Notes: generated by a model from the sequence alone, not told the origin. DNA of 64,000 nucleotides from JAUUSJ01 sp964439395 (GCA_964439395.1 CAYTNV010000002.1:1-64000), one strand, 5' to 3'. Numbered from the stretch's first letter, positions 43,938 to 53,520 are shown. Made by a program: numbers and translations.

Positions 43938-44462
43938 ATTAGTAAAAAATGGATTTTAGTTTTTCTTATCATTTCTTTTGTTGCATTGGCAGAAGTTGGC
44001 TCTGTATTTGCCTATTTTACGCAGCAGAAAATGCAGACAAATAAAGTATTGATAGGAGAAAATGAAAGCAAAATAGAGGAAGAATTTCCAGACCCCAATA
44101 TAAAAGAGATAAATCTCAAAAAAGTGGAGATACATAATAGACAGTCTGTACCTTGTTTTGCGAGGGTAAAACTTCTTTGGAGCGATTTTAATGTAAAACA
44201 AAAATCTATCTTAGATATTGATGAAGAAAAATGGGAATATAATCAAGAGGATGATTATTATTACTATAAAGAAGTATTAGCTCCGAATACAGGTTTTGCA
44301 TCTTTTTTTTCAACTTTGCGCGTGCAAAATCCAACAGAACAAGATGATTTTGAGGTGACAATTTATGAGGAGACATACCAACAAGGTAATTTTTCGAAAA
44401 AACAATATAAAGAGGCATTTTTGGAATATCAAAAAAACAGGGGAAATATCAATGGATTGTAA
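43938..44462 (+). CDS. Second secreted protein with SipW-type signal peptide, apparent ATT start
   Basis: The sequence ISKKWILVFLIISFVALAEV then GSVFAYFTQQKMQTNKVL is a full SipW-type signal peptide, and it begins at ATT (43938), eight bases after AGGAGGG. An in-frame stop lies at 43923 and no ATG, GTG or TTG exists between it and the hydrophobic core; the TTG at 43986 would remove the peptide. The mature part (about 150 residues) has IHNRQSVPCFARVKLLWSDF, again like TasA-type subunits. It is a minor subunit or fibre base candidate. Its end overlaps the next gene by 11 bases. Confidence 0.75.
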   Translation: MSKKWILVFLIISFVALAEVGSVFAYFTQQKMQTNKVLIGENESKIEEEFPDPNIKEINLKKVEIHNRQSVPCFARVKLLWSDFNVKQKSILDIDEEKWEYNQEDDYYYYKEVLAPNTGFASFFSTLRVQNPTEQDDFEVTIYEETYQQGNFSKKQYKEAFLEYQKNRGNINGL

Positions 44463-45795
44463 GAAAACTGCTCTGAAGAAACAAGTCTTGTTATTAATTT
44501 TTTGTTGGATTATGTTTGTCTGCTTTTGTTTTGCGGCGGCACAGTCAGCAGTTACCTCTGTTGTGAACGAATTGCAGACTGGAGTGATTGATATTTCACT
44601 AGAGGAATATATGTTAGATGAAACAGGTAAAGAGATAGCTTGGGAAGACAATAGAAATATTATGCCAGGAGATAGTATTTCTAAAATTCCTAAAATTACA
44701 AATAAAGCCATGGATTGTTGGGTACGCGCAAAAGTGAAGGTTTCTTCTAAGATAAAAAAAATAGATTCCCTATCCTTAGAACAGATAGAAGGAATATCTG
44801 ATGATTGGATAAAAATAGGAGAATACTTTTATTATAAAAAAATAGTACAGACAAAAGAGACAGTGACATTGTTTCAGTCTATCAAAATTCCGGCACAGTG
44901 GCTAAAAGAACATGAAGAAAATGAGATAAAAATAGTTATACAAGTAGATGCCATACAGGCGAAGCATTTTACTCCTAATTTTAGTAAAGATACTCCTTGG
45001 GGTGGACTTATTATAGAAAAATGTATCCATGAAGATGGATATGATTTAAATGAGTTTAGGAGAGAAACAGAGAGCAGTTTGACTGTTGAGTATGAGGGAA
45101 ATGCCAAAAAACTAATTGCCGAACCTGATGATTTTTTTGCACAATTTGGTACACTTATGCCAGGAGACGAACAAAAAGATACTGTAAAGATTAAAAATAA
45201 GGGAAAAAATCCAGTTAATATTTTTTTTAAGACAGAAGGAATCGAGGAAGCCGAATTTCTCGAAAAGACAGAGCTTACGATTCAAACTCGAGCATCTGAT
45301 TTGGAAACAGAGAGACTTGTATATAAAGGAAATTTAAGATCAAAAGAGATAGAAAATTATTTACTTCTTGGCTGTTACGAGTCAGGATATGAGGGAGAGT
45401 TTATTTTTACTTTAAAACTGCCAGAAGAACTTAGTAATATTTATTCTTTAGAAAAAAGAAAAGTAAAATGGTATTTTATGGCGGAGGAAATAGACGTCCC
45501 TACTATATCGACAACTTCTACTGAGGAGAAAGTTACGACTACAACTTCAGTTTCTACAATAACATCTAGTTCAAAAAGAACCACTTCTTCGTATAATTTA
45601 AGTACATCAAATTCAACTAATTCTAATAATTTTAATCCATATAAAAACCAAGGAGAAGACGGAAACATTTCACAGAAAACATATCCTAAAACAGGAGATG
45701 CAACTAGAACTGAATTTTTCTTTATTTGTGCAATTTTATCATTCATAGGAATTTTTATAATAACAAAAAATTTAAAAAAGGCAGGGAAAGAATAA
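44452..45795 (+). CDS. Wall-anchored TasA-like protein with YPKTG sorting signal
   Basis: The ATG at 44452 follows AGGGGAAAT and opens a signal peptide (KKQVLLLIFCWIMFVCFCFA). The mature protein has two beta-rich TasA-like modules: MPGDSISKIPKITNKAMDCW near residue 85 and LMPGDEQKDTVKIKNKG near 250, both recalling the camelysin/TasA pattern. A Thr/Ser-rich linker (about residues 345-400) precedes the C-terminal YPKTGDATR, a hydrophobic helix and a Lys-rich end: a sortase signal with Tyr in place of Leu in LPxTG. It likely anchors the fibre to the wall. No sortase gene lies in the window. A strong terminator follows. Confidence 0.83.
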   Translation: MDCKKTALKKQVLLLIFCWIMFVCFCFAAAQSAVTSVVNELQTGVIDISLEEYMLDETGKEIAWEDNRNIMPGDSISKIPKITNKAMDCWVRAKVKVSSKIKKIDSLSLEQIEGISDDWIKIGEYFYYKKIVQTKETVTLFQSIKIPAQWLKEHEENEIKIVIQVDAIQAKHFTPNFSKDTPWGGLIIEKCIHEDGYDLNEFRRETESSLTVEYEGNAKKLIAEPDDFFAQFGTLMPGDEQKDTVKIKNKGKNPVNIFFKTEGIEEAEFLEKTELTIQTRASDLETERLVYKGNLRSKEIENYLLLGCYESGYEGEFIFTLKLPEELSNIYSLEKRKVKWYFMAEEIDVPTISTTSTEEKVTTTTSVSTITSSSKRTTSSYNLSTSNSTNSNNFNPYKNQGEDGNISQKTYPKTGDATRTEFFFICAILSFIGIFIITKNLKKAGKE

Positions 45796-45841
45796 AAAGA
45801 GAGACCATCACTTTAAAAATTGGAAGTGATGGTCTCTTTTT
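45794..45841 (+). terminator. Intrinsic terminator of the surface-fibre locus
   Basis: AAGAGAGACCATCACTT pairs perfectly with AAGTGATGGTCTCTT (17 bp), followed by TTTTTATTATATTTT. Confidence 0.92.
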
Positions 45842-45911
45842 ATTATATTTTATCTAAAATAAGGTAGTGACAACTAAGAAAGAATTATGTTAAAATAAAA
45901 AGGTTTGAAAT

Positions 45912-46073
45912 TATATCTTATAATTTCACCTATAGGACATAGGATACGGTGTATTTTGAGAACATACCTTATAATTCTGGGAATGAGATAGGCATGTTTT
46001 GTGAGTATACCTTAAAAACAGTATAGATGCTTTTGTCTGTAGAGGATAGAATACGATATATTTTATAAGGATA
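45912..46073 (-). repeat. Three degenerate copies of the GTATACC-type repeat, reverse orientation
   Basis: Read on the minus strand, 45912-45968, about 45964-46012 and 46007-46073 each carry the pattern of the forward copies (CTATAGGACATAGGATACGGTG here against CACCGCATTCTATGCCCTATGG there). The middle unit is shortened. The 344-bp gap before miaB otherwise holds only the terminator and a possible promoter. Confidence 0.55.
46033..46062 (+). promoter_or_regulatory. Possible promoter of miaB-mutS-mutL, inside the repeat
   Basis: TTGTCT, 18-base spacer, TATATT, formed by the last repeat unit and about 80 bases before miaB. Confidence 0.45.
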
Positions 46074-46139
46074 GAAATAAAATTAAAAATCATAATAGAG
46101 AAAATAAATAAGTTTTACTTTGGAAGGAGAGCAGATAAA

Positions 46140-47618
46140 ATGAACGTTGTAGATCAGAAATTTGAAAAAGTTTTAGATAATATTGATTTAGCTAATCCAG
46201 CTCCGATAGACGAGCCAGAGCGTCAGTATTATTTCATAAAAAAATTAAAACAATGGGTAGAGCAGAGAGAAAAAGAACTTGGACGTCCACTTTATCTTTG
46301 TACAAAAACGTTTGGCTGTCAGATGAATGCGAAAGATTCTGAAAAGTTAGAGGGAATTTTAGAGAAAGCTGGTCTGGTGAAATGTGAGGAAGAAAGCAAG
46401 GCAGATTTTATTTTTTATAATACTTGTACTGTCCGTGAAAATGCAAATTTAAAAGTATACGGAAGGCTTGGACATTTAAAGAAGATGAAACAGAAAAATC
46501 CAAATTTGATGATTGCTCTTTGTGGTTGTATGATGCAGGAAAGCACTGTAGTTGATAAAATTACAAAAAGTTATTCTTTTGTGGACATTATTTTTGGTAC
46601 GCATAATATTTTTAAGCTTGCAGAGCTTGTATGTAATCGAATTGAGGCTGGAAGTATGATTGTGGATATTTGGAAGGATACGGATCAGATTGTGGAAGAT
46701 TTGCCAAGTCAGAGAAAATATGGATTTAAGTGTGGAATTAATATTATGTACGGCTGTAATAATTTTTGCAGCTATTGTATTGTTCCGTATGTCCGAGGAA
46801 GAGAGAGAAGCAGAAAGCCAGAGGATATTATTAAGGAGATAAAAAAAGTTGTATCTGAAGGAATCGTGGAAATTATGCTGCTTGGACAAAATGTCAATTC
46901 GTATGGGAAAAATTTAGATGAACCAATGACGTTTGCCGCACTTTTACGAGAAGTAGAAAAAATTGAGGGATTAAAGAGAATTCGTTTTATGACCCCGCAT
47001 CCAAAGGATTTATCGGATGAGCTGATTGAGGTCATGGCAAATTCAAGGAAGATTTGTAAACATTTACATCTTCCACTGCAGTCAGGAAGTACAAAAATCT
47101 TAAGGGATATGAATCGTCATTATACAAAGGAACAGTATCTTGAACTTGTGAGAAAAATTAAGGAGAAAATGCCAGATGTGGCGCTTACGACAGATATTAT
47201 TGTCGGTTTCCCAGGAGAGACAAGAGAAGATTTTTTGGAGACGTTAGATGTCGTTAAAAAAGTTCGATACGACAGTGCATTTACATTTCAGTACTCAAAG
47301 AGAACTGGAACGAGGGCGGCTATGATGGAAAATCAAATTCCGAAGGAAGAAGTACAAAAAAATTTTGATGAACTATTAAATGTAGTGTCTGAGATTTCTA
47401 AAGAACAGATTAAGAAATTAGGGGGAACAATTCAGGAAGTATTAGTAGAAGAGAAAAATGACCATGACAAGACATTAGTGACAGGGAGATTATCGAATAA
47501 TATATTGGTACATTTTAAGGGAGATGAATCTGAAATCGGAGAACTCATTCCAGTATTATTAAAGGAATCAAAAGGATTTTATTATATCGGAGAGCGAGTA
47601 GAGATAGGGAACGAATAA
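46140..47618 (+). CDS. miaB: tRNA-2-methylthio-N6-dimethylallyladenosine synthase
   Basis: MiaB adds a methylthio group to i6A37 in tRNAs that read UNN codons, using radical SAM chemistry. The N-terminal UPF0004 domain has KTFGCQMNAKDSE near residue 60, FYNTCTVRENA near 98 and CGCMMQE. The radical SAM cluster is YGCNNFCSYCIVPYVRGRE near residue 207, and LLGQNVNSYGKN and FPGETREDF follow. A TRAM domain ends the protein. Length 492 includes the usual clostridial N-terminal extension. It precedes mutS by 23 bases, and the second ms2i6A enzyme, MiaA, lies 5 kb downstream in the same cluster. Confidence 0.96.
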   Translation: MNVVDQKFEKVLDNIDLANPAPIDEPERQYYFIKKLKQWVEQREKELGRPLYLCTKTFGCQMNAKDSEKLEGILEKAGLVKCEEESKADFIFYNTCTVRENANLKVYGRLGHLKKMKQKNPNLMIALCGCMMQESTVVDKITKSYSFVDIIFGTHNIFKLAELVCNRIEAGSMIVDIWKDTDQIVEDLPSQRKYGFKCGINIMYGCNNFCSYCIVPYVRGRERSRKPEDIIKEIKKVVSEGIVEIMLLGQNVNSYGKNLDEPMTFAALLREVEKIEGLKRIRFMTPHPKDLSDELIEVMANSRKICKHLHLPLQSGSTKILRDMNRHYTKEQYLELVRKIKEKMPDVALTTDIIVGFPGETREDFLETLDVVKKVRYDSAFTFQYSKRTGTRAAMMENQIPKEEVQKNFDELLNVVSEISKEQIKKLGGTIQEVLVEEKNDHDKTLVTGRLSNNILVHFKGDESEIGELIPVLLKESKGFYYIGERVEIGNE

Positions 47619-47641
47619 AGAAGATAGAAAGGGATAAAACG

Positions 47642-50278
47642 ATGGCAAAATTAACGCCGATGATGCAGCAGTATATGAAGACGAAGGAAGAGTATAAAGA
47701 TTGTATCTTATTTTATCGTCTTGGAGATTTTTATGAGATGTTTTTTGATGATGCCATAACTGCATCAAGAGAATTGGAAATTACATTAACTGGAAAAAAC
47801 TGTGGATTGGAAGATAGAGCACCGATGTGCGGAGTTCCTTTTCACGCTTATGAGAATTATTTGAATCGATTAGTGGAAAAGGGATATAAAGTAGCCATCT
47901 GTGAACAAGTTGAAGATCCAAAAACAGCGAAAGGAATTGTAAAAAGAGAGGTTATTCGAGTTGTTACACCAGGAACAAAATTATCGGGCAATACATTAGA
48001 GGAAGAAAAGCATAACTATATTATGTGTGTGTTTTGTGAAAATCCGAAATTTGGAATTGCAGTCTGTGATATTACAACAGGGGAATTTTTGACGACAGAA
48101 TTAGATTCCTTATCGATGCTTTTAGATGAAATTAATAAATTTATGCCAGCAGAAATTATATGTAATGAAGCTTTTTTTATCTGTGGGGCGGATTTAAATC
48201 AGATAAAAGAAAAAGTAGGAACGTTGGTAAATCAAATTGCGAGCTATCATTTCCAGGAGGAAGAATGTGAGGAAATTCTAAAGAGGCAGTATAAATTACT
48301 TAATATAGAAGGACTTGGAATTAGTGAATATCCGCTTGGAATATTAGCTTGTGGAGCACTCCTTTCTTATCTTCATGAGACTCAAAAAAATGAACTTCAA
48401 CACTTATCACTTGTGAAGCCTTATTCTATGAGTGAGTATATGAGAATTGATACTGCGACGAGAAGAAATTTAGAGCTCTGCGAGACAATGAGAGAAAAGA
48501 AGAAAAAGGGTTCTCTTTTATGGGTACTTGATAAGACAAAGACCGCGATGGGAGCGAGATTACTTCGAACTTATGTGGAACAGCCGCTTCTAAAAAAAGA
48601 CCAGATTGAAAAAAGACTTTCTGCAGTAGAGACGTTTTATAATGATATTATGTTAAGGGAAGAGCTGAGAGAATATTTAAATTCTATCTATGATTTGGAG
48701 AGATTGACGACTAAAATTAGCTATGGAACTGCAAATCCAAGGGATTTAATTGCTTTTAAAAATTCTCTCAAGCTTTTGCCATTGATTAAGGAATTACTCA
48801 TAGCTGCCAAGGATTCTTTGCTTTGTGAATGTTTTGAGGAGCTAGATGAGTTAAGAGATTTATATGAATTGGTTGATAAAACAATTGTAGAAGAACCACC
48901 AGTTCAAATTACAGAGGGTGGAATGATAAAAAATGGCTACTCAAAAGAGCTTGATATGTTAAAGGCGGCAAAGACGGAGGGAAAGACTTGGCTTGCCGAT
49001 TTGGAGAGCAGGGAGAGAGAAAAAACTGAAATTAAAAATTTAAAAATTAAATATAACAAAGTATTTCATTATTATTTTGAGGTGACGAATTCCTATAAAA
49101 ATTTAGTTCCAAATTATTTTATTCGAAAACAGACTTTAACAAATGCAGAGCGCTATACGACAGAAGAATTGGAAAAGATTGCAGAGACAATTTTGAATTC
49201 GGAAGATAAATTATATGAATTGGAATATGAAATTTTTGTAAAGCTGAGAAATGATATTGCAAATGAGATGGAGCGTATTAAACGAACTGCTCATGCGGTG
49301 GCGAAAATCGATGTATTTTGTTCTCTCGCTGCAGTGGCATCCAATAATAATTATGTGCGGCCTAAAATGAATAAGACGGGAGTTATCTCCATTCAGGACG
49401 GACGACATCCAGTTATAGAAAAGATGATATCAAACGACTCCTTTATTGCAAACGATGTGTATTTAGACCAGAAAAAACATAAAATTTCTATTATTACAGG
49501 TCCAAATATGGCAGGAAAATCTACATATATGCGACAAATAGCTTTGATTGTCCATATGGCACAGATGGGGTCTTTTGTGCCAGCGGCAGAAGCAAATATC
49601 GGTATTGTGGATCGTATTTTTACGCGAGTGGGCGCTTCAGATGATTTAAGTTCAGGTCAGAGTACTTTTATGGTAGAAATGAATGAGGTCGCAAATATTT
49701 TGCGAAATGCAACGAAAAATAGCTTACTTATTTTAGATGAGATTGGTCGAGGAACGAGTACTTTTGATGGGCTTAGTATTGCGTGGGCCGTGGTAGAATA
49801 TATTAGTGATAAAAAATTACTTGGGGCAAAGACTCTTTTTGCCACACATTATCATGAGCTGATGGAGTTGGAAGGTAAAATTCCAGATGTGAATAATTAT
49901 TGTATTTCTGTCAAGGAGCAGGGAGATGACATTGTATTTCTGAGAAAAATTATTCCAGGCGGTGCAGATAAGAGCTATGGAATTCAAGTTGCTAGATTAG
50001 CAGGAGTTCCTCAACAAGTCATCGATCGTGCAAAAGAAATAGCAAAAACCTTGAACGAGGAGGATATTGTCGGGAAGGTTAGAAATATTTCGACGACAGA
50101 AAACAAGAAAAAAGCAAAAAAGGAAGATGAGCCACAACAGCTTAATTTCTTTGATGAGCTTAAGAAAAATAAAGAGGAATCTGACGTGTTAAAAGAGATG
50201 AGAGGAATTGATTTGGCAAATACGACTCCAATTCAGGCTTTGCATTTTCTATATACATGGCAGGAGAAACTAAAGTAG
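47642..50278 (+). CDS. mutS: DNA mismatch repair protein MutS
   Basis: MutS recognises mismatches and loops in DNA. The N-terminal mismatch-binding domain has FYRLGDFYEMFFDDA, with the Phe-x-Glu of the reader loop. Lever and clamp helices follow, and the ATPase has Walker A GPNMAGKSTYMRQ near residue 620, FTRVGASDDLSSGQSTFMVE (dimer and signature region), Walker B LLILDEIGRGTSTFDG and FATHYHEL. Length 878 is normal for MutS1. It is in the order miaB-mutS-mutL-miaA, with mutL starting 28 bases downstream. Confidence 0.98.
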   Translation: MAKLTPMMQQYMKTKEEYKDCILFYRLGDFYEMFFDDAITASRELEITLTGKNCGLEDRAPMCGVPFHAYENYLNRLVEKGYKVAICEQVEDPKTAKGIVKREVIRVVTPGTKLSGNTLEEEKHNYIMCVFCENPKFGIAVCDITTGEFLTTELDSLSMLLDEINKFMPAEIICNEAFFICGADLNQIKEKVGTLVNQIASYHFQEEECEEILKRQYKLLNIEGLGISEYPLGILACGALLSYLHETQKNELQHLSLVKPYSMSEYMRIDTATRRNLELCETMREKKKKGSLLWVLDKTKTAMGARLLRTYVEQPLLKKDQIEKRLSAVETFYNDIMLREELREYLNSIYDLERLTTKISYGTANPRDLIAFKNSLKLLPLIKELLIAAKDSLLCECFEELDELRDLYELVDKTIVEEPPVQITEGGMIKNGYSKELDMLKAAKTEGKTWLADLESREREKTEIKNLKIKYNKVFHYYFEVTNSYKNLVPNYFIRKQTLTNAERYTTEELEKIAETILNSEDKLYELEYEIFVKLRNDIANEMERIKRTAHAVAKIDVFCSLAAVASNNNYVRPKMNKTGVISIQDGRHPVIEKMISNDSFIANDVYLDQKKHKISIITGPNMAGKSTYMRQIALIVHMAQMGSFVPAAEANIGIVDRIFTRVGASDDLSSGQSTFMVEMNEVANILRNATKNSLLILDEIGRGTSTFDGLSIAWAVVEYISDKKLLGAKTLFATHYHELMELEGKIPDVNNYCISVKEQGDDIVFLRKIIPGGADKSYGIQVARLAGVPQQVIDRAKEIAKTLNEEDIVGKVRNISTTENKKKAKKEDEPQQLNFFDELKKNKEESDVLKEMRGIDLANTTPIQALHFLYTWQEKLK

Positions 50279-50305
50279 AAATGATATAGTGAGAAGGTGA
50301 GGAAA

Positions 50306-52462
50306 ATGGCAGAAATTAAAATGCTAGATCAAAGAACAATTAATCAGATTGCAGCAGGAGAAGTAATCGAGAGACCGTCATCTGTTGTAAAGGAATTGGT
50401 GGAAAACGCAATGGATGCCAAGGCAACGATGATTACTATAGAGATTAAAGAAGGTGGAATTGACTTTATTCGAATTACAGATAATGGATTTGGTATTGAC
50501 AAAGAGCAGGTGGAGACTGCCTTTTTGCCTCACGCTACGAGTAAAATTCGCAGCATAGAGGATTTATTAGATGTAGCTTCTCTTGGATTCCGAGGAGAGG
50601 CGCTCGCAAGTATTGCAAGTGTTGCAAAGGTAGAGCTGATTACGAAGACAGACCGCAGCATGACAGGAGTTAGATACCAAATCGAGGGTGGTAAGGAGAT
50701 TGCAAAAGAGGAAATAGGTTGTCCAGTGGGAACTACTTTTGTGATTAAACATTTATTTTATAATACGCCTGCCAGAAGAAAGTTTTTAAAGTCTAAAAAT
50801 AGCGAGGCAGGATATATTGAGCAGCTTTTATATCATCTTGCCCTTAGTCATCCTAATATAGCTTTTAAATTAATTGTCAATAATAAAAATAAACTAAATA
50901 CAAATGGGAATGGCAGTTTAAAGGATGTTATTTATCAAATTTATGGAAGAGAAACTGCCTCGAATCTTATCGCCATTAAGGCGGAAAACTCTTTTATGAA
51001 AATAGAGGGATTTATCGGAAAACCAGTACTCTCAAGAGGAAATCGTCAGGCAGAGACATATTTTATTAATAAGAGATATATTAAGAGTAAACTGATGAGC
51101 AAGGCGATTGAGGAGGCTTATAAATCTTTTACAATGGTGCATAAGTATCCGTTTACCGTTCTTCATATTGAGATAAAACCAGAACTTTTGGATGTTAATG
51201 TTCATCCAGCAAAGATGGAAGTTCGAATGAAGAGAGAAGAGGAGGTTTATTCCTTTATCTATACAACACTTCGAGAGGCATTGAATCGAAGAGAAATGAT
51301 TCCAGATATTTCTCTTAGTGGAAAAAAGAAAGAAAAATTAAGGCAGGAAGAAAAAATAGAACCTTTTGAGGTAAAGCGAGGAGGATATGGTTCTCCTTAT
51401 ACAAAACCGAAAATGTTAAGAGAGAGCGATAATTTCTTTGAAAAACCGAGAAATATGACAAAAGCTGAGCAAAAAGAGAAGATAAAACAAGAGTTAAAAA
51501 CTTTAGAAGAAGTATTAAAGCCAAGAGAAAGTAAAAAAGAGGGAGAAAGCCAAAAGGAACAGCTAGAAAAGTTAGATATTATACTACAAAATAATATTGA
51601 ATTTGAAAATGACAGGGAAAATTCCGATATGAGTATAGAGAAAAAAACTCAGATGGACGTTAGAGGAAGCGATGCTATCGCCAAGAGGGCATATAAGATT
51701 TCAAAGAGTGAGGCAGAGGATGCTAAGGAAGAGGAAAAAGATTCTAAGCAGCAGATAAACTTAAAAGAGCGAGAGCAATACAGCAATAATCTGAGTGAAG
51801 AAAGAAATATAATAGAGGAAAAAAATGAGGAAAAACCAGAGCAGCTTAGCTTTTTTTCAGAGGAGGAAAAGAAAGAACAAAAAAAGAAGTATAAAATTAT
51901 AGGCTCACTTTTTGATACTTATTGGCTATTAGAGGGAGAAAATAAGCTTTTTATGTTAGATCAGCATGCGGCACATGAGAAGGTGATGTTTGAGAAGTTA
52001 ATGGAACAAAAGAAAGAGCAAAAAATATATGAACAGCAATTAAATCCTCCTATTGTCGTCTCACTTACAATAAATGAGCAGGAAATGATACAAAAATACG
52101 AGGAACAGTTTCAGAAGTTAGGATTTACAATAGAAGAATTTGGAAGTAATGAGTACTGTATTAGAACAGTTCCTGCTAATTTATATGGTCTAGGAGAGCG
52201 AGAGGTTCTTATAGAGATGATAGATCAGCTCTGTGAGGATGGAATTTTATTGGAGCCAGATAAGATTTTTTATAAAATTGCCACGATGGCATGCAAAGCA
52301 GCAGTAAAGGGAAATCAGAGATTATCCTTAGCGGAAGCGCAGGCTTTAGTTGAGCAGCTTATGAGTTTAGAAAATCCATATACTTGTCCGCATGGCCGAC
52401 CTGTGTTTATTTCCATGTCTAAGACAGAAATCGAAAAAATGTTTAAGAGAATTCAGTCTTGA
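50306..52462 (+). CDS. mutL: DNA mismatch repair endonuclease MutL
   Basis: MutL couples MutS to strand incision. The GHKL ATPase domain has INQIAAGEVIERPSSVVKEL, ENAMDAKA and DNGFGID, with SLGFRGEALASI and NTPARRKFLK. A charged linker of about 200 residues follows. The C-terminal domain has the endonuclease motif DQHAAHEKVMFE near residue 554 and CPHGRPV near the end, so this is the nicking type found in organisms without MutH. The start is ATG 50306, after GTGAGG; a GTG at 50297 in the ribosome site is rejected. Length is about 718 residues. Confidence 0.96.
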   Translation: MAEIKMLDQRTINQIAAGEVIERPSSVVKELVENAMDAKATMITIEIKEGGIDFIRITDNGFGIDKEQVETAFLPHATSKIRSIEDLLDVASLGFRGEALASIASVAKVELITKTDRSMTGVRYQIEGGKEIAKEEIGCPVGTTFVIKHLFYNTPARRKFLKSKNSEAGYIEQLLYHLALSHPNIAFKLIVNNKNKLNTNGNGSLKDVIYQIYGRETASNLIAIKAENSFMKIEGFIGKPVLSRGNRQAETYFINKRYIKSKLMSKAIEEAYKSFTMVHKYPFTVLHIEIKPELLDVNVHPAKMEVRMKREEEVYSFIYTTLREALNRREMIPDISLSGKKKEKLRQEEKIEPFEVKRGGYGSPYTKPKMLRESDNFFEKPRNMTKAEQKEKIKQELKTLEEVLKPRESKKEGESQKEQLEKLDIILQNNIEFENDRENSDMSIEKKTQMDVRGSDAIAKRAYKISKSEAEDAKEEEKDSKQQINLKEREQYSNNLSEERNIIEEKNEEKPEQLSFFSEEEKKEQKKKYKIIGSLFDTYWLLEGENKLFMLDQHAAHEKVMFEKLMEQKKEQKIYEQQLNPPIVVSLTINEQEMIQKYEEQFQKLGFTIEEFGSNEYCIRTVPANLYGLGEREVLIEMIDQLCEDGILLEPDKIFYKIATMACKAAVKGNQRLSLAEAQALVEQLMSLENPYTCPHGRPVFISMSKTEIEKMFKRIQS

Positions 52463-52470
52463 TACAAAAA

Positions 52471-52541
52471 ATCATACTCACAGAGTATATCTCATTGTAT
52501 GCCCTGCGAGTGAAAATAGCTTATACTGTTTTATGATATAT
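52471..52541 (+). repeat. GTATACC-type short repeat, copy between mutL and miaA
   Basis: It reads CATACTCACAGAGTATATC, then TGTATGCCCTGCGAGTGAAA, and ends TTTTATGATATATG, with the same internal order as the copies at 25088-25226. Confidence 0.6.
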
Positions 52542-52572
52542 GCGATACAGATAGAAAGGTGGCGAGAACAAG

Positions 52573-53520
52573 ATGGAAAGGAAATCTCTTGTTGTTTTAA
52601 CTGGTCCTACAGCGGTTGGAAAGACAGAATTGTCGATAGGATTGGCAAAACAGATAAATGGAGAAATTATTAGTGCAGATTCTATGCAAATTTATAAATA
52701 TATGGATATTGGTACTGCGAAAATAAAAAAAGAAGAGATGAATGGCATAAAGCATTATCTAGTAGACGAGTTAGAGCCAACAGATGAATTTAATATTGTT
52801 CGATTCCAGAAAATGGCAAAAAAGGCGATGGAAGAAATTTGGCAAAAAGAAAAAATACCGATTATTGTTGGGGGAACAGGATTTTATATTCAATCTATTG
52901 TATATGATATTGATTTTTCGGAGGAAAAAGAAGAAAATGGATATCGGCAGGAATTAGAACAATTGGCAAGGGAAAAGGGGGGAGCTTGGCTCCACGAGCA
53001 ATTGAGAAAAGTAGATCCTATCTCGGCAAAAAAAATCCATCCTAATAATATAAAAAAAGTAATTCGAGCTTTAGAATACTATAAAGAAAATAATGCTCCG
53101 ATTTCTACTCATAATGAAGAACAGATGCAAAAAGAATCTCCATATCATTTTGCGTATTTTGTGCTAAATCGAGATAGGAGTATTTTGTATGAGAGAATTG
53201 ATAAAAGAGTGGATCTTATGATAGAAGAAGGCTTATTGGAGGAAGTAAGAAGTCTAAAAAAGAGAGGTTATACAAAAGAGCTTGTATCTATGCAGGGACT
53301 AGGATATAAAGAAATTTTAGATTATCTAGATGGGGAATGCAGTTTAGAGAATGCAATATATCGATTAAAGAGAGATACAAGACATTTTGCAAAGAGGCAA
53401 CTTACTTGGTTTAGAAGAGAGAAAGAGACAATCTTTGTGGAGAAAGAAAACTTTTTGTCAGACAAAGAAATACTATCTTATATGGTAGAAAAATTGAGAG
53501 AAAAAAAGGTGATACCATAA
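52573..53520 (+). CDS. miaA: tRNA dimethylallyltransferase
   Basis: MiaA transfers a dimethylallyl group to A37 of tRNAs reading UNN codons, giving i6A, which MiaB then methylthiolates. Motifs are the P-loop GPTAVGKTELS near residue 10, SADSMQIYKYMDIGTAKI, HYLVDELEPTDEFNIVRFQ, GGTGFYIQS, and the C-terminal MQGLGYKEI and RDTRHFAKRQLTWFR tRNA-contact region. Length 315 is normal. The hfq gene that often follows miaA is absent; a PLP enzyme comes next. Confidence 0.97.
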   Translation: MERKSLVVLTGPTAVGKTELSIGLAKQINGEIISADSMQIYKYMDIGTAKIKKEEMNGIKHYLVDELEPTDEFNIVRFQKMAKKAMEEIWQKEKIPIIVGGTGFYIQSIVYDIDFSEEKEENGYRQELEQLAREKGGAWLHEQLRKVDPISAKKIHPNNIKKVIRALEYYKENNAPISTHNEEQMQKESPYHFAYFVLNRDRSILYERIDKRVDLMIEEGLLEEVRSLKKRGYTKELVSMQGLGYKEILDYLDGECSLENAIYRLKRDTRHFAKRQLTWFRREKETIFVEKENFLSDKEILSYMVEKLREKKVIP

